Assembly: GCA_905221605.1 (NCBI GenBank)
Contig: CAJNDS010002190.1
Location: forward strand, 1,066,788-1,130,787
Direction: 5' to 3'
Origin: Symbiodinium natans
Taxonomy: Eukaryota > Sar > Dinophyceae > Suessiales > Symbiodiniaceae
Length of the DNA: 64,000 nt
A model generated the notes under the pieces. It was given only the letters and a program-made list of their open reading frames with translations. It searched no databases and was not told the origin of the DNA. The position numbers and the translations under genes were made by a program. Position 1 is the stretch's first letter; the number at the start of each line of letters is the position of its first letter. Below are positions 19,724 to 29,599 of the stretch, in pieces.

Positions 19724-20630
19724 ACCTTCAACAGCCAGGCGTTTTTGGCTCCCGTCGAGGCCCGCGGTTCAGAGCACCGCCAGGCGGGGACCAGGGGACT
19801 GGGGTTTCGGGTTTAGGGTTTAGGGTTTAGGGTTTAGGGTTCAGGGTTTAGGGTTTAGGGTTTAGGGTTTATCTAAGTTTCGTCTTGCTCTGCCGACTCG
19901 CCCTAAACCCCAAACCCTAAACCCTAAACCCTAAACCCTAAACCCCAGACCCGAAGCTCGAAACCCCCAGAACCCCTACAGATACCTTCATCCATGGAGG
20001 CCTGAGCTGTCAAGACACCTCCGATAGGCACCCCAACCTTAAAGCCTGTTTGGAGGTTCAGGGTTTGGGTTTAGGGTTTCGGGTTTAGGGTATAGAGTTT
20101 AGGGTTGTAGGGTTTAGGGTTTTAGGGTTTAGGGTTTAGGGTTTGGGGTTTAGGGTATAGGGTTCAAGGTTTTAGGGTTCAGGGAGTTCTACAGTAAGCT
20201 CTCAAGCATCTTCTTGCTGGCGTGTTGCAATTTCGTGAAGCGTAGTCACACCTCTACCTGCGGATATTTGCCCAGGAGCCTGCAACCAAGCCCTAACACC
20301 TTCAACCTCTCTCTCCTCAAAAAACAAACTCAATGCAACAAAGAGTACCAGAGCCCTAAACCCTGAATCCTTCAAAGCCCCGCAGCCCTAAACCATGAAA
20401 CCCCAAAACCCAGAGTCTAACACCTAAACGCCTATAAAGTCTAAAACCCTAAACCAAAAACCCGAAGGCCCTATTGCCCTAAAACCCCAAACCCTAAACC
20501 CTAAGCCCGAAACCCTAAACCCTAAACCCTAAACCCTGTATCTTCAAGTCTTCGCTGCCTCGAACCCTTTGTCGCCACTAGGCCCCTTCGTTGCGATCGG
20601 GCCGAGGCCCAGTGTCTGCTGTGCTTTAAG
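19724..20630 (+). CDS. Candidate multi-exon segment
   Basis: Segments: 19,724-19,803 (TFNSQAFLAPVEARGSEHRQ ...), 19,982-20,055 (TFIHGGLSCQDTSDRHPNLK ...), 20,187-20,241 (FYSKLSSIFLLACCNFVK, possible membrane helix) and 20,549-20,630 (FAASNPLSPLGPFVAIGPRP ...). The last three join in phase; the first needs one more small exon. The donor of the first is GTTTCGGG and of the last GTTTAGGG. Unknown product. Confidence 0.4.
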
Positions 20631-20636
20631 GTTTAG

Positions 20637-20745
20637 GGGTTTAGGGGTTTAGGGGTTTAGGGGTTTAGGGGTTTAGGGGTTTAGGGGTTTAGGGGTTTAG
20701 GGGTTTAGGGGTTTAGGGGTTTAGGGTTTAGGGTTTAGGGTTTAG
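20637..20745. repeat. TTTAGGGG variant array
   Basis: About eleven octamers GTTTAGGG-G in a row, then normal heptamers. The extra G is uniform, pointing to local expansion of a variant unit. Confidence 0.95.
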
Positions 20746-20750
20746 GGGCT

Positions 20751-20877
20751 ACATGTAGGGGCCCCCTATAGATAGGGTTATAAGGGCCCTTAATTGGGTT
20801 ATAAGTATTACTATGTAGGTTAAATTCCCTTAATTTAACTAAGGTTAGTGTAGTAAGGGGGCCCCTACTTGTAGGGC
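20751..20877. mobile_element. MITE family I copy
   Basis: Full-length: ACATGTAGGGGCCCCC...GGGGGCCCCTACTTGTA. Nearly intact, a good family reference. Confidence 0.85.
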
Positions 20878-21360
20878 ACAGGGCGTTGAAGCGTTTTCGG
20901 GGTTTGGGTGTTTTGTCCAAAAGGGCGGTTTAGGATTCATAGGGTCTTAGGATCTGCGACGTTTTGGGGGTTTGGGGGCGGGGCTTAGGGTTTAATTAGG
21001 GCTCCTTGGGCTTCGGGGGCTTAAGGTGTTTTAGGGACTCGGGGCGTCGGGGCTTTAGAGGTTTGCGAGGGTTTAGGGGAGGCCCTAAATCCTATGAACC
21101 CTACACCCCAGACTCTAGTTAAGGTTCACGGCTTTAGGGTCTTCAGGGTTTGCCTTTTGTTTTTTTCTTGGGGGGGGGGGGTTCGGGGGACGGGGATCTG
21201 CGGGTTCAGTTTGTGTTGTTTGATGTTAAGGCTTTCGTTAGTCGTTTTCAGGTTTCGAGGGATTTGGGCTTTGGGTTGTGGGCGCAGGCTTTCTGGCGCT
21301 TTAATATAAAGGTTACAGGTCCCAGTCGCAATGTCGCTCTCACGTAACATGTACTGGACT
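20878..21360. other. Degenerate telomeric sequence, no gene seen
   Basis: G-rich degenerate repeats and a G run (21,171-21,181). ORFs here come from the repeat. Confidence 0.6.
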
Positions 21361-21780
21361 CAGAAGGCAAAATCGAGCGTTCAAGGCGCCAGACCTTGCC
21401 ATCCTAACAGGCAAGCTTCCCCTAAGCTGGTGGCGATGGGGGACCGCCCAGACCGAGAGCCCAGAACTTTGCCCTTTGTGTGAGTGCCAAACACAGTCCC
21501 TTGTCTTGCCCCTCCCCAAGTGTGTGTCGAAGCCAGGCGCTTAGGAGCAGCAGAGGGTCTGTTCAGGCAACCTGCGGATAGCCAAGACCTCCGACACAAG
21601 ATCAAGCTGCTCGCCACTATCGTGGATTTTGCGGTTTCACGGTGGAAGTCGGTAGCGAGATCAGCAGTTCAGTTAGAGCAATCACTGCCGACATGCTGGC
21701 CCATAGACCCTGCGGGGTGGAGGCACTCATGCGGCAGGGCCTCGACCCGCGTTGATGGTCTCCATTAATGTTGTCTGCTG
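21361..21780 (+). pseudogene. Coding-like remnant, perhaps of a non-LTR retroelement
   Basis: Telomere-free. One frame reads GKLPLSWWRWGTAQTESPEL then CPLCEC, and a neighbouring frame CVEARRLGAAEGLF ... DLRHKIKLLATIVDFAVSRW. A CPLC followed by ARR and a terminal helix is the shape of the zinc-binding tail after reverse transcriptase in LINE elements; a frame change is needed. Weak and inferential. Confidence 0.3.
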
Positions 21781-21790
21781 ATTAGTGTGG

Positions 21791-21875
21791 CCCCCCCCCC
21801 CCCCCCCCTCAACGAAAGGATCCCGCTCTTTAGAGGGGGGGGGGGGGGGGGGGCAATTTGGGGGGGGGGGGGGGT
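21791..21875. repeat. Poly-C and poly-G runs
   Basis: Poly-C (21,791-21,809) followed by three poly-G runs to 21,875; the two can pair as a hairpin. Confidence 0.9.
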
Positions 21876-21879
21876 CTGG

Positions 21880-22080
21880 TTTTATATGATTTTAAAAGGG
21901 ATGAGTTTATATGAATTTAAAAGGGATCCATATGATCCATATGATTTTAAAAGGGATGAGCTCGTATGAGTGTAAAAGGGATCCATATGATTCTAAACGG
22001 GTTGAGACCATATGAAATTAAGAGGGATCCATACGATTTTAAGAAGGATGAGGTTATATGAATTTAAAGGGGATCCATCT
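21880..22080. repeat. Minisatellite, ~22-24-bp units
   Basis: About nine copies of ATATGATTTTAAAAGGGATG/ATATGAATTTAAAAGGGATCC alternating. Confidence 0.9.
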
Positions 22081-22082
22081 AT

Positions 22083-22528
22083 CCCAACCAAGCCAGCCCG
22101 CAAAAAAAATATATTTCCGGGGGAGCAAACTTTTTATATTATACGGCATCCGGGCAGCTGCTGGACTACCCCCTTTGAAATTTGATTGCCCGGCCTCGGT
22201 ACAAAAGAATTTTATAAGGAAATCTTAGTTTTGGGTCTGGCCTGGAGGCTGAAGATTTCAGGGCCCGACAACCTCAGGCCTCAAGGTTTAGGAAACCTCA
22301 GCCCTTAGGCCTCTGGATCCAAACCCAACTAGCCCGCAAAAAAAAAATATAATTCCGGGGGAGCAAACTTTTATATTATACGGCATCCGGGCAGCTGCTG
22401 GACTACCCCCTTTGAAATTTGATTGCCCGGCCTCGGTACAAAAGAATTTAATAAGGAAATCTTAGCCCTGGGCCCGGCCTGGAGACTGAAATTTTCAGGG
22501 CCCGACAACCTCAGGCCTCAAGGTTTCA
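22083..22528. repeat. Tandem duplication of a ~205-bp unit, period ~236
   Basis: Copy 1 (22,083-22,290) and copy 2 (22,324-22,528) share AGCCCGCAAAAAAA, AATTCCGGGGGAGCAAAC, GCATCCGGGCAGCTGCTGG and GCCCGACAACCTCAGGCC with few differences. AATTCCGGGGG recurs at 22,641 and 22,701. Confidence 0.9.
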
Positions 22529-23027
22529 GTCTTTAAACTTTTGATCTTTGGTCTCTCAGGCTCGGTTCAGAAGCGATTTATGGACGACTACACCAGTCGA
22601 CAGCCTCGCCGAAATTTTGCATCGCCCGATTTTTTTTCACAATTCCGGGGGTCCTCCTCAAATAGATCCCCCTGAATAATTTTTGGATTTTTTTCCACAA
22701 TTCCGGGGGAGCACACTAATCAGGATACAACATTATTGAGACTGACATTGAGACAGGGAATTGGCTGTTGCGGGCCTAAGGGGTGCAGGGTTTAGGGTGC
22801 AGGACTCAAAGTTGTTATAGGGCTTCAGGACATGATGGTTATAGATCTTTGTGGTTGTGCGAGTTTAAGCGTGGTTAGGGTTTAGAAATTCTATTTCTCA
22901 CAACTTTAAGAATGGGCTATGGATCAGTAGGGGCCCCTTTCTATACTGAGTTTGGTTAAAGGGATTATAGCCTTGAACAGTAGGACGAGACCGTGAATCT
23001 GTTCGAGTTCCAGCCCACACGTCCCCA
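22529..23027. other. Unassigned, one open island
   Basis: 22,576-22,677 is open in all frames (for example QKRFMDDYTSRQPRRNFASP) after GTCTCTCAG. An I-like fragment lies at 22,921-22,990. No firm gene. Confidence 0.4.
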
Positions 23028-24164
23028 ATGGTGATCCTTGGCCGCAAGTACTGTTCTGTCCCGTTTTTGTTTTGTTTGCTTACGCGTCTCTTCGCTTGCT
23101 TAGGCGATGCCCTTGTCGTTGGCCTGCTGCAGCTTTTCAATAACCGGGGCAGCGAAGCAAGCTTTTACCGGCAAAGCTTTTCGCACCTGCCGGACTGGTT
23201 GCTGAGCAATCTGGTAGACGTTGCTCACTCCCGACTCGGGCGCCATCTCACACTTTTTGACACGGGGAGCAACTGCGCATACGCCCGTGCAGAAGGTGAG
23301 TGGCGACAATCCGTCGTCTCCCCGAACAATGGGAGCTGCATTTTCTGGAACCCGTGCTCTTGCCGATACTTTCCTGTTTCAGCTTGCTCTGCGCCAATCG
23401 TGCCCGCCGACATCCAAATCACGCTTTGTTTGCCGGCTGTTGCTTGCGCCCCTTCTCAGGATGCATTATTCGAAGCGGCGTTCGACGCAACGAGGTTCTG
23501 TGCACTTCTGCGTCTGCGTGCCCTCGAGGAATCCTGTTGCCTCGAAGTCTCCGACTCGATTGCTGATCGCACGCGAGCTCCTGATGCACTTGCTTTGCAG
23601 CAGATCCGTCTCCAATCCTTGCCTGTTTCGCTTGCGGGCGCCGTGCTTGTTTGCTCGTCTGGACACTTCCTGCACGTCACACCAGCACAGTCGCTTCGGG
23701 TGATCACGTTAATTTGCGAAGGCACAGAAGTGCCCGGCGCACGGTGCACTCTTGATTTATGTCGACGTCCGTGCCAACTGGATAGCGCGAGCCCTGTTGA
23801 GAACCCACGTGGACCGGACTGGGCCCTGCCTCTCGAACAGCTTGCTTCTGGAGCCTGTTTCAGACGGCATCCCGCATTTCCGGTGCGTGTGGTCGGTGGA
23901 GCACGCAATGGAGGCGACTGGGCAAACTGGCAGTCCGGAGAGGACCACTTGCTTCGTGTGCGAGCGCGTGCCTGCTGGGATGCCGCGCGCCAGTTGAGTG
24001 CGCCGGAGCCAGATGCGAGCATGCCTGCGTCAGAACATGACAACGGTGGCCCGCAACCCTCCGACGAGGAGGATGAGGAAGTGGCCCGCCGCACTGCTGT
24101 TTCACTTCTTCATGGCACTCCAGGAGCAGTTCAACGAGGGCTTCCCCACATAACCCTGTTATAA
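23028..24164 (+). CDS. Hypothetical protein, longest ORF outside the retroelement
   Basis: A 378-codon open frame in a telomere-free region with higher GC. The start codon at 23,028 is doubtful: a strong acceptor, TCTCTTCGCTTGCTTAG, lies at 23,086-23,102 and the exon probably begins at 23,103 (GDALVVGLLQLFNNRGSEAS). An intron of 86 bases with GTGAGT (23,297) and CCTGTTTCAG (to 23,382) is possible but the frame is open through it. Features: Cys-rich middle, hydrophobic VSLAGAVLVCSSG, and an acidic SDEEDEEVARR tail (about 24,060-24,090). No family recognised. Length and lack of repeats make this the best single-ORF gene candidate. Confidence 0.5.
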   Translation: MVILGRKYCSVPFLFCLLTRLFACLGDALVVGLLQLFNNRGSEASFYRQSFSHLPDWLLSNLVDVAHSRLGRHLTLFDTGSNCAYARAEGEWRQSVVSPNNGSCIFWNPCSCRYFPVSACSAPIVPADIQITLCLPAVACAPSQDALFEAAFDATRFCALLRLRALEESCCLEVSDSIADRTRAPDALALQQIRLQSLPVSLAGAVLVCSSGHFLHVTPAQSLRVITLICEGTEVPGARCTLDLCRRPCQLDSASPVENPRGPDWALPLEQLASGACFRRHPAFPVRVVGGARNGGDWANWQSGEDHLLRVRARACWDAARQLSAPEPDASMPASEHDNGGPQPSDEEDEEVARRTAVSLLHGTPGAVQRGLPHITLL

Positions 24165-24448
24165 ATATTAGGCGACCCCTACATGTAGCCAGGATCGCAC
24201 TTCGTACCCTAACACTACGACCCACACGCACAATGCCGCACTTTGAAATTATCTCACGGCGTCAGAGCTAAACCCTGAACCCTGGAAACCCTATAAACCC
24301 TACAAACCCTATAAACCCTATATAAACCCAATTTAAACCCTACATAAACCCTATATCAACCCTAGATCAACCCTATACCAACCCTATATAAACCCTATAT
24401 AAACCCTACAAAAACCCTACAAACCCTACAAACCCTAAATGTGCGAAG
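24165..24448. repeat. Degenerate CCCTATAAA repeats
   Basis: After a short unassigned stretch, 24,280-24,440 is made of ACCCTATAAACCCTA-type variants. Confidence 0.85.
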
Positions 24449-24559
24449 ATTGATCCGGGCCGTTGCATCTCTCGAGGTGCCTCCGAGACCGCCACAGCAA
24501 CATCAAGCTCCACGCAGGGAGCCCCAAAAGACTCCTTGATTGATTTAGGACTGATTTAG
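24449..24559 (+). CDS. Candidate terminal exon ending in a telomeric stop
   Basis: 36 codons: IDPGRCISRGASETATATSS then STQGAPKDSLIDLGLI, followed by the TAG inside ATTTAGGG. Acceptor GCGAAG. Ser/Thr-rich, unknown function. Confidence 0.45.
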   Translation: MDPGRCISRGASETATATSSSTQGAPKDSLIDLGLI

Positions 24560-25370
24560 GGTTTAGGGTTTAGGGTTTAGGTTTAGGGTTAGGGTTTCAG
24601 GTTTAGGGTTTAGGGCGCAGAGGTTAGAGTGTATTCGGCTGTTTTCCTGTCCCTCGGCACTACAATCCTCAATCCCTGACCCCAAAGCCCTGAATCTCAC
24701 ACTCTTTAGCCCTTCAACAACGCATCAATACCGTAAACCCCACACCCCATCAGCCCTAATCCATTTAACCCATAAGGGGCGGTTAGGACCGTGCTTTAGG
24801 GAGGGTTTGTTTATGGCTCCTGGGGTACCCTAAGGGCCGTGTTCTATAGCATGTGCCCCCAAGGGCTCTGGCTTACTGAAATGCATCGGCAAGTGCTCCA
24901 GTGTGATCAAAAGCCCTAAGGGTCCATGTACCTCAATACTTTGTGGTGCTTTACTGTAACTTTACATCTTTAGCCTTTTTGGTTTTATTGGGTTTCTTAA
25001 GAAGGCAGCTAAAAATCAAATTTATAGCTACCCTGCTAAGAGCAGCCAAGAATATTGAATACATGGACCTTCAAGTACTTCCTGAAAAGGGACTTCGGGG
25101 CTCAATGTAATGAGGTACAGGGACCCTTAGGGTAGCCCTAAACCCTAAACCCTAAACCCTAAACCCTAAACCCTAAACCCTAAACCCTAAACCCTAAACC
25201 CTAAACCCTAAGCCCTAATCCCTAAACCCTAAACCCTAAACCCTAAACCCTGATTAAACCCTAAACCCTAAACCCTAAGCCCTAAACCCTAAACCCTAAA
25301 CCCTAAGGGTATACTGCTTTATTAAGTGGTAGCGTATATTGCCTGAGCGCAGGTCAGCGCAGCTGACCAT
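24560..25370. other. Repeats, family D MITE, weak islands
   Basis: Includes a large family D element (24,912-25,137) with CTAAGGGTCCATGTACC...GGTACAGGGACCCTTAG ends and an open island before it (24,862-24,909, GSGLLKCIGKCSSVIK). Another open stretch is 24,623-24,800. Not decisive. Confidence 0.45.
25131..25307. repeat. Long CCCTAAA array
   Basis: More than 20 heptamers with two small interruptions (AAGCCCTAATCC and TGATTAAA). It starts immediately after the right end of a family D MITE. Confidence 0.97.
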
Positions 25371-25390
25371 CGCTGCTGGGATTTGCAGTG

Positions 25391-25440
25391 CCGTCGTAGG
25401 CACAGCTCGGGCACCATAGTCCACATCCTGAAAAAATCCT
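25391..25440 (+). CDS. Candidate exon
   Basis: After GCTGGGATTTGCAG the frame CRRRHSSGTIVHILKKS is open and continues into a telomeric tract. Basic, unknown product. Confidence 0.3.
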
Positions 25441-25813
25441 TAACCCTAAACCCTGCTCAGGTTTTCAGGATCCTTAAGGTTGAAAGTGCGGGCCCCTTGT
25501 ATGGGCCCTTAGCCTTCTCGCAGTCTCGCAGAGGGAGAATTCCTAGGGATCCTTCAAAGTTAAGGTTTTAGGGTTTAGGGTTTAGGATGTAGGGTGTAGG
25601 GTTTAGGGCTTAGGGTTTAGGGTTTAGGGTTTAGGGTTTAGGGCTTAGTAGTGCAGCATACAGAGTCAGGCTTTGGAGATGTTCTTGCGCATGGAGAGGC
25701 GGCGTCTTTAAGAGGGTCTCGCTCGCTTGGGGGGGGGGGGGGTGGAGTTTGTGATTCGAAGATCTGACCCGAACCCCGAACCCCTAAATCCCTGACACAC
25801 ATATCTAAACATT

Positions 25814-26009
25814 GTTATTGCAACCCTGTGCTTATAGGGTCCCCCAACCTCCCCCCCGACCCCAAAGGATTAGGGTTTCGGGTCTAGGGCAGGGTGTCGG
25901 GTTTAGGGTTAAACCCTAAACCCCGACACCCTGCCCTAGACCCGAAACCCTAATCCTTTGGGGTCGGGGGGGAGGTTGGGGGACCCTATAAGCACAGGGT
26001 TGCAATAAC
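25814..26009. repeat. Near-perfect 196-bp palindrome
   Basis: Arms of about 97 bases meet at 25,910/25,911, GTTATTGCAACCCTGTGC at one end and its exact reverse complement at the other, with only one- or two-base differences. The centre is TTTAGGGTT/AAACCCTAAA, that is, two telomeric units facing each other. Confidence 0.97.
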
Positions 26010-26099
26010 CCTTAACCCAAAACTGCCCTAAACCCCAAGCCTTGCACTAAAGGCGCCTCAACTGCTGGGTCCGCAAAACTCGGAGCCTGAGTCTGTCAG

Positions 26100-26283
26100 G
26101 CATGGCCCAGCGGCGACAGCGTCGAGGCATGTTTTCTTGGGTTAGGGTTTAGGGTTTAGGGTTTAGGGTTTCGGGTTTAGGGTTTACAGGTTGTTTTTGT
26201 ATCCATGTCGCGTCCGTGTTTGGGGGTTGGGGTTCAGGCTGTTCGACTTCACGGCCGTATTGTTTTTCGGCATGTTTCAAAAG
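26100..26283 (+). CDS. Candidate two-exon segment
   Basis: 26,100-26,140 (MAQRRQRRGMFSW, after GTCTGTCAG, before GTTAGGG) and 26,238-26,283 (AVRLHGRIVFRHVSK, after GGGTTCAG, before GTCCAT), phase-compatible. The 97-base intron is mostly TTTAGGG. Basic and possibly nucleic-acid binding; this is a guess. Confidence 0.45.
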
Positions 26284-26327
26284 GTCCATGGTGTAGGGTT
26301 GAAGGACCCTAAGTCCTAATCCTTGGT

Positions 26328-26432
26328 AGCCCGCTGGTACCCCTTACCCTATTTTTGTTCTGGGTTCCCTTATAAAGTAAACAACCCAAAAAAGGGTGCC
26401 CTTTTTTTAAGATGGTTACTGACTGGGCTACC
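26328..26432. mobile_element. MITE family G copy
   Basis: AGCCCGCTGGTACCC...GTTCTGGGTTCCCTTATAAAG...GGTTACTGACTGGGCTA. Other copies: 29,495-29,596, 37,614-37,700 (partial), 59,483-59,576, 63,714-63,822. Confidence 0.75.
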
Positions 26433-26738
26433 CCAAGAATCCCTAAGCCCTAAACACTGGGTTGCACCGGGTGGGTTGCAAGGAGTGAGGAGCTCAGCAG
26501 GAGGCTTCGAGGCAGAACCTAAACTTCTCCGAGCCTGCCCCCCCCCCCCCCCCCCCCCCCCCCGCCAAAGCCCAAAGCCCAAAGCCCTAAACCCTAAATC
26601 CGAAACCCTAAACCCTAAAAACTCTAAACCCGCAACACAAATACAAAGAACCCCCCCGCGCCGTCCACGCCCTCCGCCCAAAACTCTCAGTCTGGTTTGG
26701 GTTAGCTATGTCGGTTTGGTTCAGGGTTTCGGGTTTAG

Positions 26739-26818
26739 CTTCTGATGATGTTGCTGCTGCCGCTGCTGCTGCCGCGGCCGCCGCCGCTGCTGCTGCCGCA
26801 TCTGTTGCTGGAGAATAA
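26739..26818 (+). CDS. Candidate terminal exon with an alanine run
   Basis: After GGGTTTAG: SDDV, then fourteen alanines, then SVAGE and TAA; the codons are mixed GCT/GCC/GCG, as in coding repeats. The phase matches a one-base carry-over from 26,283. Confidence 0.4.
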
Positions 26819-26940
26819 GTTCCGAGCTCTACATCTCTTCACACTCAAACCCCCAGCCCTTCTACTTACCCTTGTTTAGAGAACGGAGGAATGGCAATGC
26901 TAGGAATTACATCAGCACCCTGTTCTATCATCCCTCCTAC

Positions 26941-27064
26941 ACCACAAGTACATGTAGGGCCCCCCCCCCCCCGTTATAAATAGGGTTATAAGGGCCCTAA
27001 ATTGGGTTATTATCTAGGTTCTAATTCCCTTTTAGCTAAAGTTACTAGAGCAAGGGGGCCCATC
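26941..27064. mobile_element. MITE family I copy, right end lost at a telomeric array
   Basis: GTACATGTAGGGCCCC...GCAAGGGGGCCCAT then CCCTAAACCC from 27,065; the terminal CTACTTGTA is missing. Confidence 0.7.
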
Positions 27065-27172
27065 CCTAAACCCTAAACCCTAAACCCTAAACCCTAAACT
27101 CTAAACCCTAAACCCTAAACCCTAAACCCTAAACCCTAAACCCTAAACCCCGAGTATGTGACAGAGCCGCAG

Positions 27173-28141
27173 GTTTGCAAGCCACGTCTCCGAGTGCACA
27201 GTGGCGATCTCAGACCTCCACATCGTCGTTTAGGGTTTAGGGTTTAGGGTTAGGGTTTAGGGTTTAGGGTTTGGGGTTTAGGGTTTAGGGTTTAGGATTT
27301 AGGGTTCAAAGGGTTCAAAGGGTTCAAAGGGTTTAAAGGGTTCAGGGTTTAGGGTGGATCCAGGTCCTTCCCCGGGCCTTCCGTCGCTGGAGGGGTATGA
27401 TTTCGGTGTGGGGCTTAGGGCAGGCGATGCGTATCCGGGTCTAGGAGTTGCGTGGGTCGGAAAGATGAAGGATCATGTCCTTGGAAGCTTCCGGGCTTCG
27501 GTTTCAGGGTTTGGGGTTGGGAGTTTAGGGTTGAGGAATTAGGGTTAGGGATTTGTTTAGGGTTTAGGGTTTAGGGTTTAGGGCCAGTTTAGGGTTTAGG
27601 ATTATCAGGCTTAGGGGTCAGAATTCGGTTCTGGGCTCAAAGCGCCAGGTTTCTGGGGTGCCCTGATTTTGTCCCGAATTGAGATGCAGTATCGTGTAGC
27701 CGAGACCCCGACACGCCCTAGGTTCAAGCAGTGCCGGATACTTGTAAACCCTAAACCCTAAACCCTTTATAAACCCTAAACCCTAAACCCTAAGCCCTAA
27801 GCCCTAAGCCCTAAGCCCTAAAGCCTAAGCCCTAAACCCTAAAGGAGGGCTTCGAAGTGATCAATGCGGTCACGTTGATGGACAGAAAGCCGTTCGGACA
27901 ATATCGACATGGTAAGGTCCCTGAAGTATGTCTTTTGCACCCTCGTAGGGTTTAGGGTTTAGGGTTTAGGGTTTAGGGTTTAGGGTTTAGGGTTTAGGGT
28001 TTAGGGTTTAGGGTTTAGGGTTTAGGGTTTAGGGTTTAGGGTTTAAGTTTAGGGTTTAGTGTTTATGGTTTAGGGTTTAGGGTTTAGGGTAGCCTAGAAC
28101 CTAAACCCTAAGATACGAGCAGGTCATTGCAGCAGCAAAAG
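27173..28141 (+). CDS. Candidate five-exon segment, phases compatible
   Basis: Exons: 27,173-27,227 (FASHVSECTVAISDLHIV), 27,419-27,500 (GRRCVSGSRSCVGRKDEGSC ...), 27,649-27,743 (FWGALILSRIEMQYRVAETP then TRPRFKQCRIL), 27,845-27,911 (EGFEVINAVTLMDRKPFGQY ...), 28,113-28,141 (TSRSLQQQK). Donors are GTTTAG, GTTTCA, GTAAAC, GTAAGG and GTGACT. Carry-over phases (0, 1, 0, 1, 0) fit at every junction. Introns are nearly all telomeric repeat. The second exon is also open in a frame reading GDAYPGLGVAWVGKMKDHVL. No domain recognised, but this is one of the more convincing chains. Confidence 0.5.
27948..28092. repeat. Long TTTAGGG array
   Basis: About 20 heptamers with slight divergence towards the right end. 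It lies between the candidate exons at 27,845-27,911 and 28,113-28,141. Confidence 0.97.
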
Positions 28142-28540
28142 GTGACTACACTTAAGAAAGAACAGAACCTAAACCAACTATGTATGAGACCCTATCTATA
28201 TGGTGGCTTCCGAAAATAGGGGACCCCGAAAATAGATCACCACATGTTAGGATTCCTTTATAATTGGGACAGACCCGAAACCCTAAATCCTGAACACCCC
28301 AAACCCTAAACCCTAAACCCTAAACCAAACCCGAAACCCTGAACCCCAAACCCTAAACCCTAAACCCTAAACCCTAAACCCTAAACCCTAAACCCTAAAC
28401 CCTAAACCCTAAACCCTAAACCCTAAACCCTAAACCCTAAACCCTAAACCCTAAACCCTATCTACACGGAGCTGGCCACACGGATCCGAGGCTCGTCCCG
28501 ACCATCCCGGAGGGTGTCGACGACGTGGAGAGTAGCTGCC

Positions 28541-28737
28541 TTGGCTTGGCTTTCTTAGGGTTTAGGGTTTAGGGTTTCTTCTGGCCGGCTCTTAGGACTT
28601 CAGCCTTTTGGTTGTTGTAGAAGCTACAATAAGGAGCTCAAAAGTTAAACTTCAACCTTTTGGTTTGTTGTAGAAACTACCATAAGGAGCTCAAAAGTTA
28701 AACTTTGAGGAGGGGTTCAGAAGTCAACCAAGTTAGC
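28541..28737. mobile_element. MITE family B copy with an 18-bp telomeric insertion
   Basis: Ends TTGGCTTTCTT...AAGTCAACCAAGTTAG. The insert AGGGTTTAGGGTTTAGGG (28,557-28,574) is flanked by TTTCTT on both sides. The interior (GTTGTAGAAACTACCATAAG) is duplicated once. Undisrupted copies: 52,654-52,765 and 59,346-59,462. Confidence 0.8.
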
Positions 28738-28998
28738 TTGTCCCTGCTTGAGGTTCAGTGGGTTTGAGTTTAGGGTTCAGGGTTCAGGGTTTAGGGTTCA
28801 GAGTTTAGGGTTCGGGGCCTAGGGTTTAGGGTTCATAAGTAAGGTAGAACTACCTTAAGTAGGATAGGTTACCTTACTTCTAGCCCGACTCCAGACCCGA
28901 AACCCCTAAACCCTAAACCCCAAAGCCCTAAACCCTAAACCCTAAACCCTAAACCCTAAACCCTAAACCCTAAACCCTGAACCCTTCTCGAGCTGCAG

Positions 28999-29503
28999 GC
29001 TCCATGGCGGAGTTCGTGCCCAAGATTTCCCAGCTTCAGCAAGAGGACGGGCTTCAACTCCAAGGGTTCATGGTTCAGGGTTTAGGGTTCCCTGAACCCT
29101 AAACCCTGAACCCTGAACCCTGAACCCTGAACCCTAAACCCTAAACCCTAAACCCTACTCGGTGTTTATGCTCCAAGGTTAGCCCCTAAACCCCAAAAAG
29201 CCTTGGGCAGGCCGAGCTGCTGCGAAGCGGCGAGCTGAAAGAGGTCTTGCAGGCCATGAAGGACCGGCATTTTACGGGGATCTTGAGGGAGGTTTAGGGT
29301 TTAGGGTTTAGGGTGTAGGGTTTAGGGTTTAGGGTTTAGGGTTTAGGGTTTAGCTTCAAGGGGTGTAGGTACCTTGGGAACCTTAGGGAAGTTAGGAGCC
29401 TCAGGGAGAAGTAGGGAGTATTAGGGAGCCTTGGGTTACATGAAGGACCGGCATTGCTTGCCAGAAGCCTTGAAGACCAGAAAGTCCCACTTGATAGCCC
29501 AGG
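28999..29503 (+). CDS. Candidate three-exon segment
   Basis: 28,999-29,072 (SMAEFVPKISQLQQEDGLQL ...), 29,211-29,291 (AELLRSGELKEVLQAMKDRH then FTGILRE, ending at GTTTAG) and 29,425-29,503 (GALGYMKDRHCLPEALKTRK ...). Phases join. MKDRH occurs in both later exons with ATGAAGGACCGGCATT shared at DNA level, so one may be a duplication of the other. The third ends inside the left end of a family G element, whose GTACCC would be the donor. The helical, charged sequence of exon two looks clearly protein-like. Confidence 0.5.
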
Positions 29504-29596
29504 GTACCCTTTTTCCCCTTTTTTTGGTTGGAGGTTCCCTTATAAAGTAACCAACCCCCAAAAAGGTTGCCCTTATTGCAATATGGTTACTGGGCT
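29495..29596. mobile_element. MITE family G copy at an exon edge
   Basis: TAGCCCAGGGTACCC...GGTTACTGGGCTA with TA ends. Its GTACCC is the candidate donor of the previous exon; AG at CTATGAAG just beyond its right end could be the acceptor. Confidence 0.65.
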
Positions 29597-29599
29597 ATG

